A DNA stretch of 45,975 nucleotides from Planctomycetaceae bacterium (lineage in GTDB: Bacteria > Planctomycetota > Planctomycetia > Pirellulales > Pirellulaceae). Of this stretch, positions 18,452 to 28,375 are shown piece after piece (positions within the stretch are counted from its first letter, which is position 1; the number at the start of each line of letters is the position of its first letter). Location of the stretch: NCBI GenBank assembly GCA_947463915.1, contig CANHVO010000012.1, positions 1 to 45,975 on the forward strand, read 5' to 3'. The position numbers and the translations under genes are program-made. Below the pieces are notes generated by a model. The model did no database searches and was not told the DNA's origin. It saw nothing but the letters and a program-made list of their open reading frames with translations.

Positions 18452-19966
18452 ATGACTGATTGGGAAAAACCCTCTAGTGCCGATGAAAAAAAGCTTTGCT
18501 TGCAGGAGATCTTTGAGTCTGGCCAGCGAAATCATCATATTTCAAATACGGCATACCCTATCGCACACTCGCAGACATGGAAGCCGTATCGCATAGGCAA
18601 GCAAAAGTATGAGCAAACGATTTCAGGTGCTTTTTCCGAATTGCCGCAAATCGCACTTTACTCGCATATTCCATTTTGTGAATCGAGATGCTATTTCTGT
18701 GAATATACAGTTGTAGGAAAGTCCGAATTGCACCTAACCGAACGCTACATGCAGAGTCTGGATCAAGAACTGGCGTTGTATTCGTCAATTCTTGGACCAA
18801 GAGAGTTAATTGGATTTGACATTGGAGGTGGAACACCCTCTTTTGTGGATGCAAGACTCATAGATCGCCACATCCAATCGGTGCAAAATTACTTTTCATT
18901 AACGGAGGGATTCGGAATAAGCATAGAAACGACCCCCAAGATAGCAGCAAGTGATCCGCAAAAGATTCGTGAGTACCAAGCTTCCGGCATTCGCAGAATC
19001 AGCATGGGAATACAAGTTACTCAGCCCGATTTGCTAAAGATTTTGGGACGTGACGCGAATGGAACAGAACAGCTTGATAGGGCTGTCGAGAATATTCGGG
19101 ATGCACAGTTCGACAGACTAAACATTGATTTAATGTATGGTTTTGCAAAACAAAGCCTAGCGTCCTGGGAAGCCACACTAAAGTACGCAATCAAATTGAA
19201 CCCCGAATACATTACTCTCTATCGAATGCGATACAAACTTACTCGTATTTCAGATCAAGCTTCTCAAGTAGATTTAGACCAAGTCATAGTCCAGTCTAGG
19301 ATGGCAAAAGAAATGCTGACATCGGCGGGGTATTGGTCAAATCCAGGAAAGAATACGTTCAGCAAAATCGCCAATGACACTGGAACAAGTGCGTACCTGA
19401 CGAGTCGCGTTATTCAAGGATCGCCGTATCTAGGAATCGGTTTAGGAGCACAAAGTTTTACGAACTGTACCATCAGTTATAATTCAGGCGCAATTGGTAA
19501 AAACCTTGCTCCGTATTTTTCAGCTTTGGGATGTAGTGAGTTACCGATTCAAGATCTATATTTGCTACCTCGAATTCAAGTAATGGCCAAGATGGTGGCG
19601 GTTAGCTTCTATTTCGGCGAAGTTAATCTGTCCTATTTCCAGGCAAAATTTGGTATCGCATTTGAAGAGGCTTACGGTGACGCGGTGGAATTCGCTTTGA
19701 AGAACGGTCTTATGCAATATACTGATTCAAAAAACGGAATGGAGTTCCGCTGTAATTCCAATCAGCATTATGGACTTCATTGTTCTCGATGTCTGTCACT
19801 AACAGAGAAGGGAGCGGAGAGTTTCAATGGAACTATTGCGCTTTTTTTTGCTCCTTCTGTTCAAGCCTATCTGATAGAACGTGATCCTACGACAGCAGAG
19901 GATATGCACATGAATCAAAGGTTCGCCGAGAGAATTGTTTCGCGGTCATGCCAAGACGGATCTTAA
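18452..19966 (+). CDS. HemN-like radical SAM protein
   Basis: This 504-aa protein has the radical SAM cluster motif CESRCYFC (a CxxxCxxC) near residue 74, preceded by LYSHIPFC as in oxygen-independent coproporphyrinogen III oxidases and their relatives. FDIGGGTPSF, the ETTPK strand and RISMGIQ with DLMYGF follow the HemN order, and YLGIGLGAQSF is the glycine-rich late motif. A C-terminal HemN-type domain is plausible. It should bind a [4Fe-4S] cluster and S-adenosylmethionine. HemN relatives include heme-chaperone HemW and radical methylases, so the substrate is not fixed. It is not next to heme genes; the partner upstream is the 94-aa protein. Confidence 0.85.
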   Translation: MTDWEKPSSADEKKLCLQEIFESGQRNHHISNTAYPIAHSQTWKPYRIGKQKYEQTISGAFSELPQIALYSHIPFCESRCYFCEYTVVGKSELHLTERYMQSLDQELALYSSILGPRELIGFDIGGGTPSFVDARLIDRHIQSVQNYFSLTEGFGISIETTPKIAASDPQKIREYQASGIRRISMGIQVTQPDLLKILGRDANGTEQLDRAVENIRDAQFDRLNIDLMYGFAKQSLASWEATLKYAIKLNPEYITLYRMRYKLTRISDQASQVDLDQVIVQSRMAKEMLTSAGYWSNPGKNTFSKIANDTGTSAYLTSRVIQGSPYLGIGLGAQSFTNCTISYNSGAIGKNLAPYFSALGCSELPIQDLYLLPRIQVMAKMVAVSFYFGEVNLSYFQAKFGIAFEEAYGDAVEFALKNGLMQYTDSKNGMEFRCNSNQHYGLHCSRCLSLTEKGAESFNGTIALFFAPSVQAYLIERDPTTAEDMHMNQRFAERIVSRSCQDGS

Positions 19967-20385
19967 TTTGACGCGACAGGCCGCGACCGACTGGGATACT
20001 CCGTGACCGACGGCACTCCAAGACCGACGCGGATGCCCCGCGGACACCATGACTTAGAAGGCTCTTGGGGACACTGCACTTTTAAATACTCGCCCTAAGC
20101 AATATTGTTCAGTGGTGCATTATGGCCCCAAGCATCACAGAACCCAGACGGGACAAATTGGGTTCGTATTCGAATGAGCCTTTCGCCGAATAAGGTACAG
20201 AAGCGTCAAAACGCTCAGAGTTTGCTACTTTGACGCGATTATAGAATGCGTTTTAACAGAGTTCAAGATTCTTGCAATTAGCCAGTTGCTTCGGTAACAT
20301 GTACGCGAATCGACGACGACGAATACGTTGGGAACAATCTAGCTGGTGGATCCAACGAATTTGGACACTTGTAGGACCGCAAAAC
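19967..20385. other. intergenic region with a short GACCGAC repeat
   Basis: No gene was seen. At 19983-20043 a unit of about 20 nt beginning GACCGAC occurs three times in a row with much divergence (spacing about 19-20 nt). No promoter or terminator could be assigned. Confidence 0.45.
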
Positions 20386-21726
20386 ATGAACGAAGCACGT
20401 AAGTTGTTCCCAAGAAGATCTTTAGGCGTGCTGTATTTTCTGGGATGTCTTGGTGTGACTTTGGCGTGCATTTGGGTCTTCACGGGGCTGTATTCTGGTC
20501 GACTTAAGTTTGAACAAGATTCAAATCGAGCAATCTGGGTGCCTTTAGTCATGGGTATTCTTTCCCTGTGCGGCACTATCGCTTTCGCTTTCGATTTATG
20601 GCCTGGTTCCTGCTGGCTTTCACTTGATAGCGAAGGATTTACAACATGCTCCTCCTTTCGTGAGGATCGCTTCTTGTGGAGAGAAATCGAACTGTTTGGC
20701 TACTACCAAAACACCGTTGGATTCAAAATGTTATGCGAGTCACGGCAGAGTAGAGCACACAGAATCTACTGTGGATATGATTACTCGTTGACCAACAATT
20801 TTGGCTACTCAACCAAAGCGCTAGTAACGCTCTTAAATCAGTACAAAGACGATGCTTCAAACGTAAACGCCCTGACACCGAAACTGGAGGTTAAAGCCTT
20901 AATGGGCAAGGCAAGCAGATCAATTGGAAAGGGGAGAATAAAGGCCCTGGCCCTGCGATCATTCCTCTTGATTCTTGAAACTGCATGTTTGCTAGCGGTT
21001 TGTATAGCAATCGTCGCGTATGCATTCGGGTACGAACGAGCTTTTGCGTTAAATCAGAGGCTGCTCTACTTCTCATTACTTGCCTTTCCTGCGGGCGTTT
21101 CTCTTTATGCGATCGTGTCCGGTAAATGGCGCAAGTTTGCAAGAATCGCGACGATCGCGGTTATCCCGTCTACTTTGCTGTACTTTTGGATTGCGAGTCC
21201 TCCGTACTTAATTCTAAGATCGAGTAATGTCCTTAACGCAATCAAGAACCAATCTGCATTCGTAAGAGGATATAGTATAAATGAAGACGATATTAATTGG
21301 CTAACTTTAAAAATCCCCTTTTTTCAAAGCGCGGTGAACGAAGGCTGGGCTGAATTCCTTTTAAGCAAGACAAAGAACTATCGAACTGAGATAGCGCTGG
21401 ATGAATTGATTGGTTTGCTCAACGAGTTTGAGTGGGTGCAAGGAGCCAACTCGTCGCGACTTGCTCGAGAGCAAAATTTGGATTGGTCGTTCATCGAGCA
21501 TGAGTTGAATTGCATTCGAGAGATTCGCCAAGTCGATTTTGCGTTCAAAGCAGCTTTATCAAAGAGTGATTTTACGAATGCCAAGTTAGTGATAGAGCAA
21601 CTTGTTAAAATGCAACAGCGATTGCCGACTGAATCCAGGTGCCGTGACATTGTCGTACATTTGATTGACGACTATTCTCTCTGTCTCAGTGTCGAGGACT
21701 TTGAAAAGGCGACAAAACCTGAGTAA
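20386..21726 (+). CDS. polytopic membrane protein with C-terminal helical domain
   Basis: ATG at 20386 is preferred over upstream starts because the first hydrophobic helix (LGVLYFLGCLGVTLACIW) then lies near the N-terminus. The protein has about 446 aa. Five membrane helices are visible: near residues 13-33, 50-70, 190-213, 225-245 and 255-275. The second half is soluble and helical. Its last 80 residues (VIEQLVKMQQRLP, CRDIVVHLIDDYSLCL) resemble the C-terminus of the lipoprotein-like protein at 27724-28374 (QLIDDLNLYEKL). It is the first gene of a same-strand run toward the kinase-CHAT pair. Function is not known. Confidence 0.7.
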   Translation: MNEARKLFPRRSLGVLYFLGCLGVTLACIWVFTGLYSGRLKFEQDSNRAIWVPLVMGILSLCGTIAFAFDLWPGSCWLSLDSEGFTTCSSFREDRFLWREIELFGYYQNTVGFKMLCESRQSRAHRIYCGYDYSLTNNFGYSTKALVTLLNQYKDDASNVNALTPKLEVKALMGKASRSIGKGRIKALALRSFLLILETACLLAVCIAIVAYAFGYERAFALNQRLLYFSLLAFPAGVSLYAIVSGKWRKFARIATIAVIPSTLLYFWIASPPYLILRSSNVLNAIKNQSAFVRGYSINEDDINWLTLKIPFFQSAVNEGWAEFLLSKTKNYRTEIALDELIGLLNEFEWVQGANSSRLAREQNLDWSFIEHELNCIREIRQVDFAFKAALSKSDFTNAKLVIEQLVKMQQRLPTESRCRDIVVHLIDDYSLCLSVEDFEKATKPE

Positions 21727-22030
21727 CACTTGTTTTTCACCGAAACTCGTTCTGCCTAGCCTATCTCGGATGCCTTGCCGCAGAGTGGTAGCAAGGCGGA
21801 ACACCGGCACCAGATGATTGCGACTACAGCGAAGCATCCATTTTTCCGGTAATTTGGATGGTGCTGCTGCGATGCAAACAAGAGTTCGGTATACTTTCAA
21901 TCGCGTCTAGCTCCCTTCGATCAGACGCATTCAGATTTTCGCGAATTTCGAATGCTGAAAAAAGGTGGCGTTGCGATCGCATGCCTCTGCGACCCGAGCC
22001 CCAAAATCTTTAAAGAAATGCCCTGAAACA
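21727..22030. other. intergenic region, no gene seen
   Basis: A hairpin at about 21772-21796 (CCTTGC ... GCAAGG) follows the preceding gene. It has no obvious T-tract, so it is only a weak terminator candidate. Nothing else was recognised. Confidence 0.4.
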
Positions 22031-23638
22031 ATGAGAAGTATTTTGCCGTATCAAATGCAACAAACTAAGCAAAAAAAGCTGGAATTTCGCATGCAGGCTG
22101 GTACCGGCACTTCAAGTAACCCTGTTACGAAGTGTTTTCTGCTCCCACTATTGTTCATCATTTTGATCTGTTCGATTTTTCCTGCGAGCGCTAGTGGGCA
22201 AATTGGCAAGGCAATTCGCCATGCTGCCGAAGCAGCCGCCAAAGTAGCGGACGACGCAGCGAAGGCAACGAAGGCAGCGAAAAAGCTACCTGATGATACG
22301 GTAGCTCGAAGGCTGGGTAAGGTAGATTCAAAAACCCCACCTACGAAACCGAGTAATCTGAGTTCATCGAACAAACGATTGGAAAGCGAGTTTAGGGAAC
22401 TGGACACGTCCTTAGAACGACTGCCTGGACCTACAGATGCATTGCAGATTCAACATAACTTGGAGTTGCGTCTTCTGGAAACTGGTAAGTCCCCCCTGGA
22501 TGAAGTTCCAGTTTCTGAGCTGAAGGAAGCGATTGAAGAGTCAAAGTCACTCGCTAGTTCCATCGAATCGAATAAAAAGATCGTCCGCGATTTGCTAAAG
22601 TCCGACCTAGTTTTTTCCCAAATTGATGAGTTGAAGCGATGGAGAGTTATCAATGCTGCACCCGAGCAAGAATTGCTACTAGTCCCTGAATTAATCAGAC
22701 GAACCGAGATAGAGGATTCGCTTTTGAGTGGACTGCCTGGGCATGAGGAATTTCTTAATAAAGCGAGGGAGATGAAGTTGCTAACCAACCAAGCGTCACA
22801 GGTTGCACCTCTGGCATCAAAAAGTAGGGTCATGCGATTGGCGGCCGAAGCATTTACCGACGTGTCACGTAATAATTCTGCCCTCGCTCAAGAGACTGAA
22901 ACGGACAGAGAAGCAACGATTCGATCAATTGAGAGGATGGACAAGATACTTTCATGGAAACTTGCGAGAATTGGTCAACTTCGGTCAACAGTTATGGCTG
23001 CAGAAAGTTACATTCGATTGATTGGACCGGCACGACAGACAGACACAAGCAACGGCGCCGATATAATCTTCGGCAAAAGCACTGTGGATGTGTCGGATCG
23101 AGTTAATGCTTGGGATTTGGCTATCGATGCCGCGGACCTTCTTGTCAAGCAGATTATCTCGTTGTCAGAGCGACTTTATAAAGCAGACTTCAAGTACGAA
23201 TATGAATTCGATGAGATAGTATGCGGAACGATGTCCGGAAGCACTGGGCTGCGTCTTTCGGATTTGCATATCGATATCGCGGTATTACTCGTTCGTAGCG
23301 GGCACTCGAAACGTGCTCATGAATGGATCACGAACGAACTCGCAAATGGAGCAGGATTGGAGCGTGTTCGAGACGCATTAAACGAAAACCCAAAGCGTTT
23401 GGGGTTTACTCCGATGAAACCAACTAACTTTGAATCGATCAATATTCGAACGTTGTTTGAACGCGAATTCGCGGAGTTAGAAAGGTCGATTTTACAGTTG
23501 GAGACCTATTTAATCGTAGAAGCGGTAGCTGTTCATAGCGTTGCGACCCAAAGACTGAAGCAGCTAAATAGGCAATTCAATGTTGTAAGTCAGTCGCCAG
23601 TAGAGAAGCTTCTGGAGCAATTAACGAATACCAAATAA
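22031..23638 (+). CDS. secreted helical protein with GLPGH motif
   Basis: The ATG at 22031 gives about 535 aa. A charged N-region then a hydrophobic stretch (CFLLPLLFIILICSIFPASA) looks like a long signal peptide or membrane anchor. An Ala/Lys-rich linker follows (AAEAAAKVADDAAKATKAAKK). The rest is helical and probably coiled-coil. A block GLPGHEEFL near residue 238 and a block near LSERLYKADFKYEYEFDE recur in the protein at 28376-29644 (GLPGHAKYLE and the KAFRKANFHFDE region), so the two are paralogs. The kinase gene starts 84 nt downstream. A role as envelope partner of the kinase-CHAT pair is inferred from position only. Confidence 0.75.
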   Translation: MRSILPYQMQQTKQKKLEFRMQAGTGTSSNPVTKCFLLPLLFIILICSIFPASASGQIGKAIRHAAEAAAKVADDAAKATKAAKKLPDDTVARRLGKVDSKTPPTKPSNLSSSNKRLESEFRELDTSLERLPGPTDALQIQHNLELRLLETGKSPLDEVPVSELKEAIEESKSLASSIESNKKIVRDLLKSDLVFSQIDELKRWRVINAAPEQELLLVPELIRRTEIEDSLLSGLPGHEEFLNKAREMKLLTNQASQVAPLASKSRVMRLAAEAFTDVSRNNSALAQETETDREATIRSIERMDKILSWKLARIGQLRSTVMAAESYIRLIGPARQTDTSNGADIIFGKSTVDVSDRVNAWDLAIDAADLLVKQIISLSERLYKADFKYEYEFDEIVCGTMSGSTGLRLSDLHIDIAVLLVRSGHSKRAHEWITNELANGAGLERVRDALNENPKRLGFTPMKPTNFESINIRTLFEREFAELERSILQLETYLIVEAVAVHSVATQRLKQLNRQFNVVSQSPVEKLLEQLTNTK

Positions 23639-23722
23639 TGTAAGAAATCGCTAGAGCGATCTTTACTATCTGTTTTCAATAACGCGACTGTCCCCCTTAC
23701 CCATCTGCTCCCCAACTATCCG

Positions 23723-25102
23723 ATGATGCAAAACAAAGACCCATTCGACACACAACCAATGCTGTCACAAACGTTGTTTCTCGAAGACGATTTTGAGTTT
23801 GTTGAGGTCCTAGGGAGTGGTGGATTCGGTGAAGTATGGAGGGCAATTGACAGAAATCTGCATCGATCGGTCGCAATCAAAATGATTCGGCCTCCACGCA
23901 TTGATTTGATCGAACAATGCATTAATATGCTTGCGAGAGAGTCTCAAATTCTTGCCAAGTTTCAACATCCGAATCTGATTTTGGTACACGCACTTAGACG
24001 ACAAGACGACAAGCTCGCGATCGTTTCCGAATATATCGATGGAGGGTCTTTGAGAGACCGGGTAGAAGCTTGTGAGCTGAGCGTAAACAAGGCTCTCCGA
24101 TATATCGCCGATGTATCTGGCGCTCTCGCAACAATGCATTCAGAAAATGTTGTTCATTGCGACATCAAACCCGCGAATATTTTAATACGCTCAAAAACGG
24201 ATGAAGCTGTTCTTTGCGACTTTGGATTGGCGTCGATCATTGGCCAGAAAGGCCCGACTGGTGGTACTCCTCTATTCTCGGCGCCAGAGGTCTTTATGGG
24301 AGTTCCCTGTCCCGCAAGTGATGTGTACAGCTTGGCTGCAACTCTCATCTACGCGGTAGCGAGAACCGAATTGCCACAGTCCTTCCCAATCGGAAAAGCA
24401 TATATCCCAACCGACGACGTGCTCGACGCTTTTCCAACTTCTCTAGAGGTTTTCCTACGAAACTGCTTGTCGCCGGATCCCAAAAAACGCCCGTCTCTTG
24501 ATGAGTTTGCGGAGCATGCAAGAACCAATCTGAACCAATCCATTTTGGATCAGCTTACGTTTGATCTGAGTCAAAATTCGACCTCAACAGGCCCTTGCAT
24601 TGTCACTATCGAATGTATTGCATCGCCAAACAAGAGCGTTGCGCGCAGGTCAGATTCGAGGAACTTGAATTCTCGAGCAGTTCGCGATCTTAAAAAAGTA
24701 ATTCCGTCAAGTTTGCAGGCAAAAACTGGAGAGCATGTGCTAATTCGCGTTACTGCGAATCAGATTGGATACCTAACAATTTTAAATGTTGGCCCATCTG
24801 GCAATCTCAATGTTCTCGAGGAAAACCTTCCTGTCACGGCCCCTGGAAAAAACTGGGAATGTGAAACGATTCTCGCACCTCCACAGGGACGAGAGCGTGT
24901 TTTTGCCATCTGGACGAAAACGCCATTCATTCGTACTGCGGATCTGAGGGACGAGACTTTGCCTAAAGAAGGTTCATTGGACGATACAAAAAGTCTTCCG
25001 AGACGTGCCACTCGAGATTTAGTTCGAATCGACCAATCTGCTCGCAGTCATCAAGAAAAAGAAAAAAGTGTCGCTGTGGTAGAGATCGAGCATGTCGGAT
25101 GA
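23723..25102 (+). CDS. Ser/Thr protein kinase with DUF4384-like tail
   Basis: This 459-aa protein has a Hanks-type kinase domain (residues about 28-275): GSGGFGEVWRAID, VAIKM lysine, and DFGLAS near 166. The catalytic loop reads HCDIKPAN (His145, Cys146, Asp147), so the usual Arg of HRD is replaced by Cys; the Asp and Lys are kept, and activity is likely. The activation segment is short (GGTPLFSAPE). The C-terminal part, about 325-420, has VRVTA-type strands, GYLTILNVGPSGNLNVL and RERVFAIWTKTP, which recall DUF4384, a domain often seen with caspase-like and CHAT proteins. The gene overlaps the CHAT gene by 11 nt, a sign of translational coupling, so the kinase and protease probably act together. 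No membrane helix is present. Confidence 0.88.
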   Translation: MMQNKDPFDTQPMLSQTLFLEDDFEFVEVLGSGGFGEVWRAIDRNLHRSVAIKMIRPPRIDLIEQCINMLARESQILAKFQHPNLILVHALRRQDDKLAIVSEYIDGGSLRDRVEACELSVNKALRYIADVSGALATMHSENVVHCDIKPANILIRSKTDEAVLCDFGLASIIGQKGPTGGTPLFSAPEVFMGVPCPASDVYSLAATLIYAVARTELPQSFPIGKAYIPTDDVLDAFPTSLEVFLRNCLSPDPKKRPSLDEFAEHARTNLNQSILDQLTFDLSQNSTSTGPCIVTIECIASPNKSVARRSDSRNLNSRAVRDLKKVIPSSLQAKTGEHVLIRVTANQIGYLTILNVGPSGNLNVLEENLPVTAPGKNWECETILAPPQGRERVFAIWTKTPFIRTADLRDETLPKEGSLDDTKSLPRRATRDLVRIDQSARSHQEKEKSVAVVEIEHVG

Positions 25103-27608
25103 AACCTGGTTGACACATGAGCAATGTCTACAAATTGAGAGGCAGATTGATGCCCTTTGCCGAGCAAGCGAGCACTTTCAAGCTGCCAACTTAGCCGAGG
25201 CATATGCAGACAAGGTACCGCCCTTAAGTGAGTTTCATTCTCGGGCAATCTATCTTCATGCTTTTTCGTATTTTCTTGGCGGATATTACACCAACGCATG
25301 GGAAACAATCCAGGTTGGGTTGTCTCTCGTAAATCAATTGCCACCTCCAGTTTTACCGCGATTGTACCTATTGGCCTGCGAGATTGCCATTGCTTGCCGC
25401 AGAACGGAAGACGCAAACAGTGTTCTCAATGAATACCATCGATTGCCAAAGAAGCTGAAGTCTGAAGTAATCCTGGAAGTTAAACTCATTCGAATCGAAC
25501 TGATTTTGAAGAACTCCAAGGAGATTGCCTTGGCTGCAGATCGCATGGTGCGTCGCTTGATTGCGTCAGGTAAAGATAGAGAAGCGGCTTTTGTGCTTTG
25601 TGATTTGGGTTCAATGTACTTGCGCAACGGAGACGCCGAAAAAGCCGACAAAAACTGGCGACGCGGATTGCAGGTAGGCAATGCGGTTCCGGCGATACAA
25701 TCCGATCTGCTTATCCACTTAGGCCGTAGCCAGCAATTGAAGGGTCGACTTCAATCAGCAATCAATCTCTACATGCAAGCAGCAGAATTGGCCACCAATT
25801 CTGTGCAACGTTGCGACGCATTGATCAGGAAATCACTTGTTCGCTTTGACCTAAATCAAATCGAAGATGCCAGCGAAGAACTACAAGTTGCAATTAGTTC
25901 GTTGGAAAAGCCCTATCCTGAGTCGTTACTGCCATTGATACGATTCGCGTCAAAGAACATTGACGGCCGCGAAATCGAGTGGGAAAACAATAACGACATG
26001 GGATGGCTCGATTCATTGAACAACGATTCACTGAGCACAGACAACGAGGTGTCGCGAAAAGCCTACCGTCGTGGAAATGAACTTTGGATCGCAGGCTTAG
26101 AGAACGATGCGGAGTCTTGGCTTCGCACAGCTTGGAAGTATGCGCAAGAGAATTCCAATCTAGAAGTGGCGTGGCGGTCCGCTGTTTTCTTGGGACGCAT
26201 CACTGGTAAGCGTGACATTCAGAACAGTTGTACAAAACAGTATTCTCAGCACCCTGAGTCGCTTCTGTGGTTTAGCCGAGCACTGGATATTTTGGAAAAG
26301 CAGTCAGAGACAATCGATACACCAGTCAATCGCGCTCACTATCGCTTTCAATTGAGATCAATTGCGTTAGAGTTGTTTGAAGGTTCGGTCAGATCTGGCG
26401 ACGTTCAAAATGCATTCAGATACTCGGAGTTACTCCGAGGAAGGTTACTCGCTGATTTTTTTTCTCAAAATGCAAATGCGAAGAGCGGAAAACACTCGTT
26501 TTTGAATTGGTTAGGCATTGGGGGGGCTTTCCGCAAATCGACAGAGGGAGTTGAGGCCATTAAGAAACGGCTAGGTCACGGCGAAGTATTTATCTCACTA
26601 GCCGAATTGGACTCATGTGTTTCGGCAATTGTAATTACGAGCGATGGTGAGCCTGAACTGAGAACCAAAGAGCTTGACGGAGAATCACTACAAATAGCAA
26701 AAAACAACCTCGAATGTTGCTTAGAGGATCAGCTTTCCGCTTACCGGAACGGGGCTGAGCTGGATACACTAAAACAAGATTTTTGCAACATGCTTACGGA
26801 CATTTCCAAATCGGAACTTGGAAAACTAATTGGAGATATTCTTCGCAAATTTAAACATAAAGTAGTCTTATTGAGTTTGGACGGCAGACTGGGGAACATT
26901 CCCGTCCACGCCCTTCCTTTCAATGGCAGATTTCTGATTGAAACTCGAGAAGTTGCGTATGTCCCAATTGGTAACTGGCTAAGCCGGGACCCAGTTTTGC
27001 GACAACTAACCAAACATTCAAGAGGACTGCTAATTTCTGAAGCTGAGGAATCACTTCCGAACGCCAAGACCGAAGCACTTCAAATCCAATATCGCTTTCG
27101 TAGGTCGTTCCACTTGCACGCAATGGAAGCTAATACAACGAATGTAGAAAACGCCATCAAACAATGTGATTTCTTGCATTTTGCATGCCATGGTGAGACC
27201 AATTCGGATTCACCGCTAAACGCCTCACTACAACTCCCCTCCGGCCAGGAATGGACCGCAGGTTTCGTTGCAAAGTCTTTGAATTTGAATGGTAAACTTT
27301 GCGTATTGAACTGTTGCAAGACTGGAGAACAGCGCAAACAAGTCGCGGGAGAAACATTCTCTATTGCAACTAGTTATCTCGCAGCTGGTGCAGCCAGCGT
27401 TGTTGCCGCACTATGGTCATTGCCCGATGAAGAATCTGCCTTTCTGATTGGGAAATTCTATGATTATCTGCAGAGCGAATCGCCCATACATGCAATAGCA
27501 AGAGTGCAACGAGAAGCTATTGCTTCGGGCATGCATCCGCTATTTTGGGCACCATTTGTCTACATCGGAACATCTCGCGAAAAGCAATTGCGTTTCGGAT
27601 TTATTTGA
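25092..27608 (+). CDS. TPR - CHAT-domain caspase-like protease
   Basis: This 838-aa protein has a helical N-terminal half (about 1-430) with TPR-like repeats (AFVLCDLGSMYLRNGD, LLIHLGRSQQLKGRL). The C-terminal CHAT domain spans roughly 560-838. The caspase-like dyad is visible: HFACHGE, with His near 700, and VLNCCKTG, with catalytic Cys near 742 (the second of the two Cys aligns with the Cys of the usual SAC-TG motif). AAGAASVVAALWSLPDEES and the FWAPFVYIGT ending are also family features. Its TPR half probably senses or binds a partner and controls the protease. It is the last plus-strand gene of the run; it converges with the paralog pair on the other strand. Signal peptide and membrane helices are absent, so it is cytoplasmic. 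Confidence 0.92.
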   Translation: MSDETWLTHEQCLQIERQIDALCRASEHFQAANLAEAYADKVPPLSEFHSRAIYLHAFSYFLGGYYTNAWETIQVGLSLVNQLPPPVLPRLYLLACEIAIACRRTEDANSVLNEYHRLPKKLKSEVILEVKLIRIELILKNSKEIALAADRMVRRLIASGKDREAAFVLCDLGSMYLRNGDAEKADKNWRRGLQVGNAVPAIQSDLLIHLGRSQQLKGRLQSAINLYMQAAELATNSVQRCDALIRKSLVRFDLNQIEDASEELQVAISSLEKPYPESLLPLIRFASKNIDGREIEWENNNDMGWLDSLNNDSLSTDNEVSRKAYRRGNELWIAGLENDAESWLRTAWKYAQENSNLEVAWRSAVFLGRITGKRDIQNSCTKQYSQHPESLLWFSRALDILEKQSETIDTPVNRAHYRFQLRSIALELFEGSVRSGDVQNAFRYSELLRGRLLADFFSQNANAKSGKHSFLNWLGIGGAFRKSTEGVEAIKKRLGHGEVFISLAELDSCVSAIVITSDGEPELRTKELDGESLQIAKNNLECCLEDQLSAYRNGAELDTLKQDFCNMLTDISKSELGKLIGDILRKFKHKVVLLSLDGRLGNIPVHALPFNGRFLIETREVAYVPIGNWLSRDPVLRQLTKHSRGLLISEAEESLPNAKTEALQIQYRFRRSFHLHAMEANTTNVENAIKQCDFLHFACHGETNSDSPLNASLQLPSGQEWTAGFVAKSLNLNGKLCVLNCCKTGEQRKQVAGETFSIATSYLAAGAASVVAALWSLPDEESAFLIGKFYDYLQSESPIHAIARVQREAIASGMHPLFWAPFVYIGTSREKQLRFGFI

Positions 27609-27723
27609 ACGCGATCGCATCGACGTACTAAGGCAAGACTGTAATCGCGGAATTCAGTTGCATCTCGCTCAACCAGTACCAACAAACGTCTTTGTTTACA
27701 ACTTAACCTAAAACCCAATACTT

Positions 27724-28374
27724 TCAGGATTCAGGTTTTATCGCGAGTTTCTCGTAAAGATTAAGATCGTCAATCAGCTGTTGGCAAGGTAATCGGCATG
27801 GCGAAACAACACCAAGCCTCTCAATGATTGACGTTAGGCGCGGCAGGAGTTCTTTTAGAGGCAATTCCTCATCCCTTCGAAGTGTGTCCGCAATCAATTG
27901 CTCAATAACCTGAAACTTCGCGAATTCAGACATGTCAACTTTATAAAAACTGACTGCAATACTGTTTTCGGAAACAACCTTTTGGAAACTTGGAAGCTCT
28001 TGGATCTGTCTTAATCTCACGAGGCATGAAACCGTGCTAGAACAATCAATCGAATCCCTTGCACGCCGCCATTCTTGCAGGAAAAAGTCCTCACAGCCCT
28101 TATCAAAAAGCTTAGACTCTTGAGGGAATTCTTCGCGTGCGATCATGATTATGCGATCAGCTTCGACCAGAGAATGTTGAGAAAAGAATTGATTGTTCCG
28201 AAGGGCCTCAACACAAATGAGTCCTTCCTGCTGTTTTGCTGTGGGAGTGCAGCCAAAACACACAATTGCCAAAACGATGCTGTTAAGTCTGCAGCGCCAG
28301 ATTTGATTGGTTTTATGCGCCATTGTTGCCATTACATCTCTGAGTTCAACCACACTTTGATTTGCATTGCTCAT
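27724..28374 (-). CDS. lipoprotein-like protein, paralog of 20386 C-terminus
   Basis: This 216-aa protein starts 1 nt after the stop of the GLPGH paralog, so it is coupled to that gene. After a charged stretch, SIVLAIVCFGCTPT looks like a lipoprotein signal with the Cys as anchor. An internal start at the MATMAHK stretch would give a more normal signal length. The remainder is helical. The C-terminus, with QLIADTLRRDEELP, CRLPCQQLIDDLNLYEKL and its neighbours, resembles the C-terminal part of the membrane protein at 20386-21726. It should be at the envelope and pair with the GLPGH protein. Confidence 0.7.
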   Translation of the reverse strand: MSNANQSVVELRDVMATMAHKTNQIWRCRLNSIVLAIVCFGCTPTAKQQEGLICVEALRNNQFFSQHSLVEADRIIMIAREEFPQESKLFDKGCEDFFLQEWRRARDSIDCSSTVSCLVRLRQIQELPSFQKVVSENSIAVSFYKVDMSEFAKFQVIEQLIADTLRRDEELPLKELLPRLTSIIERLGVVSPCRLPCQQLIDDLNLYEKLAIKPES

Positions 28375-28375
28375 A

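Noticed and set aside
23642-23672. Hairpin ATCGC-TAGA-GCGAT as terminator
   Set aside because: The stem is only 5 bp and no T-tract follows; the kinase gene follows on the same strand.
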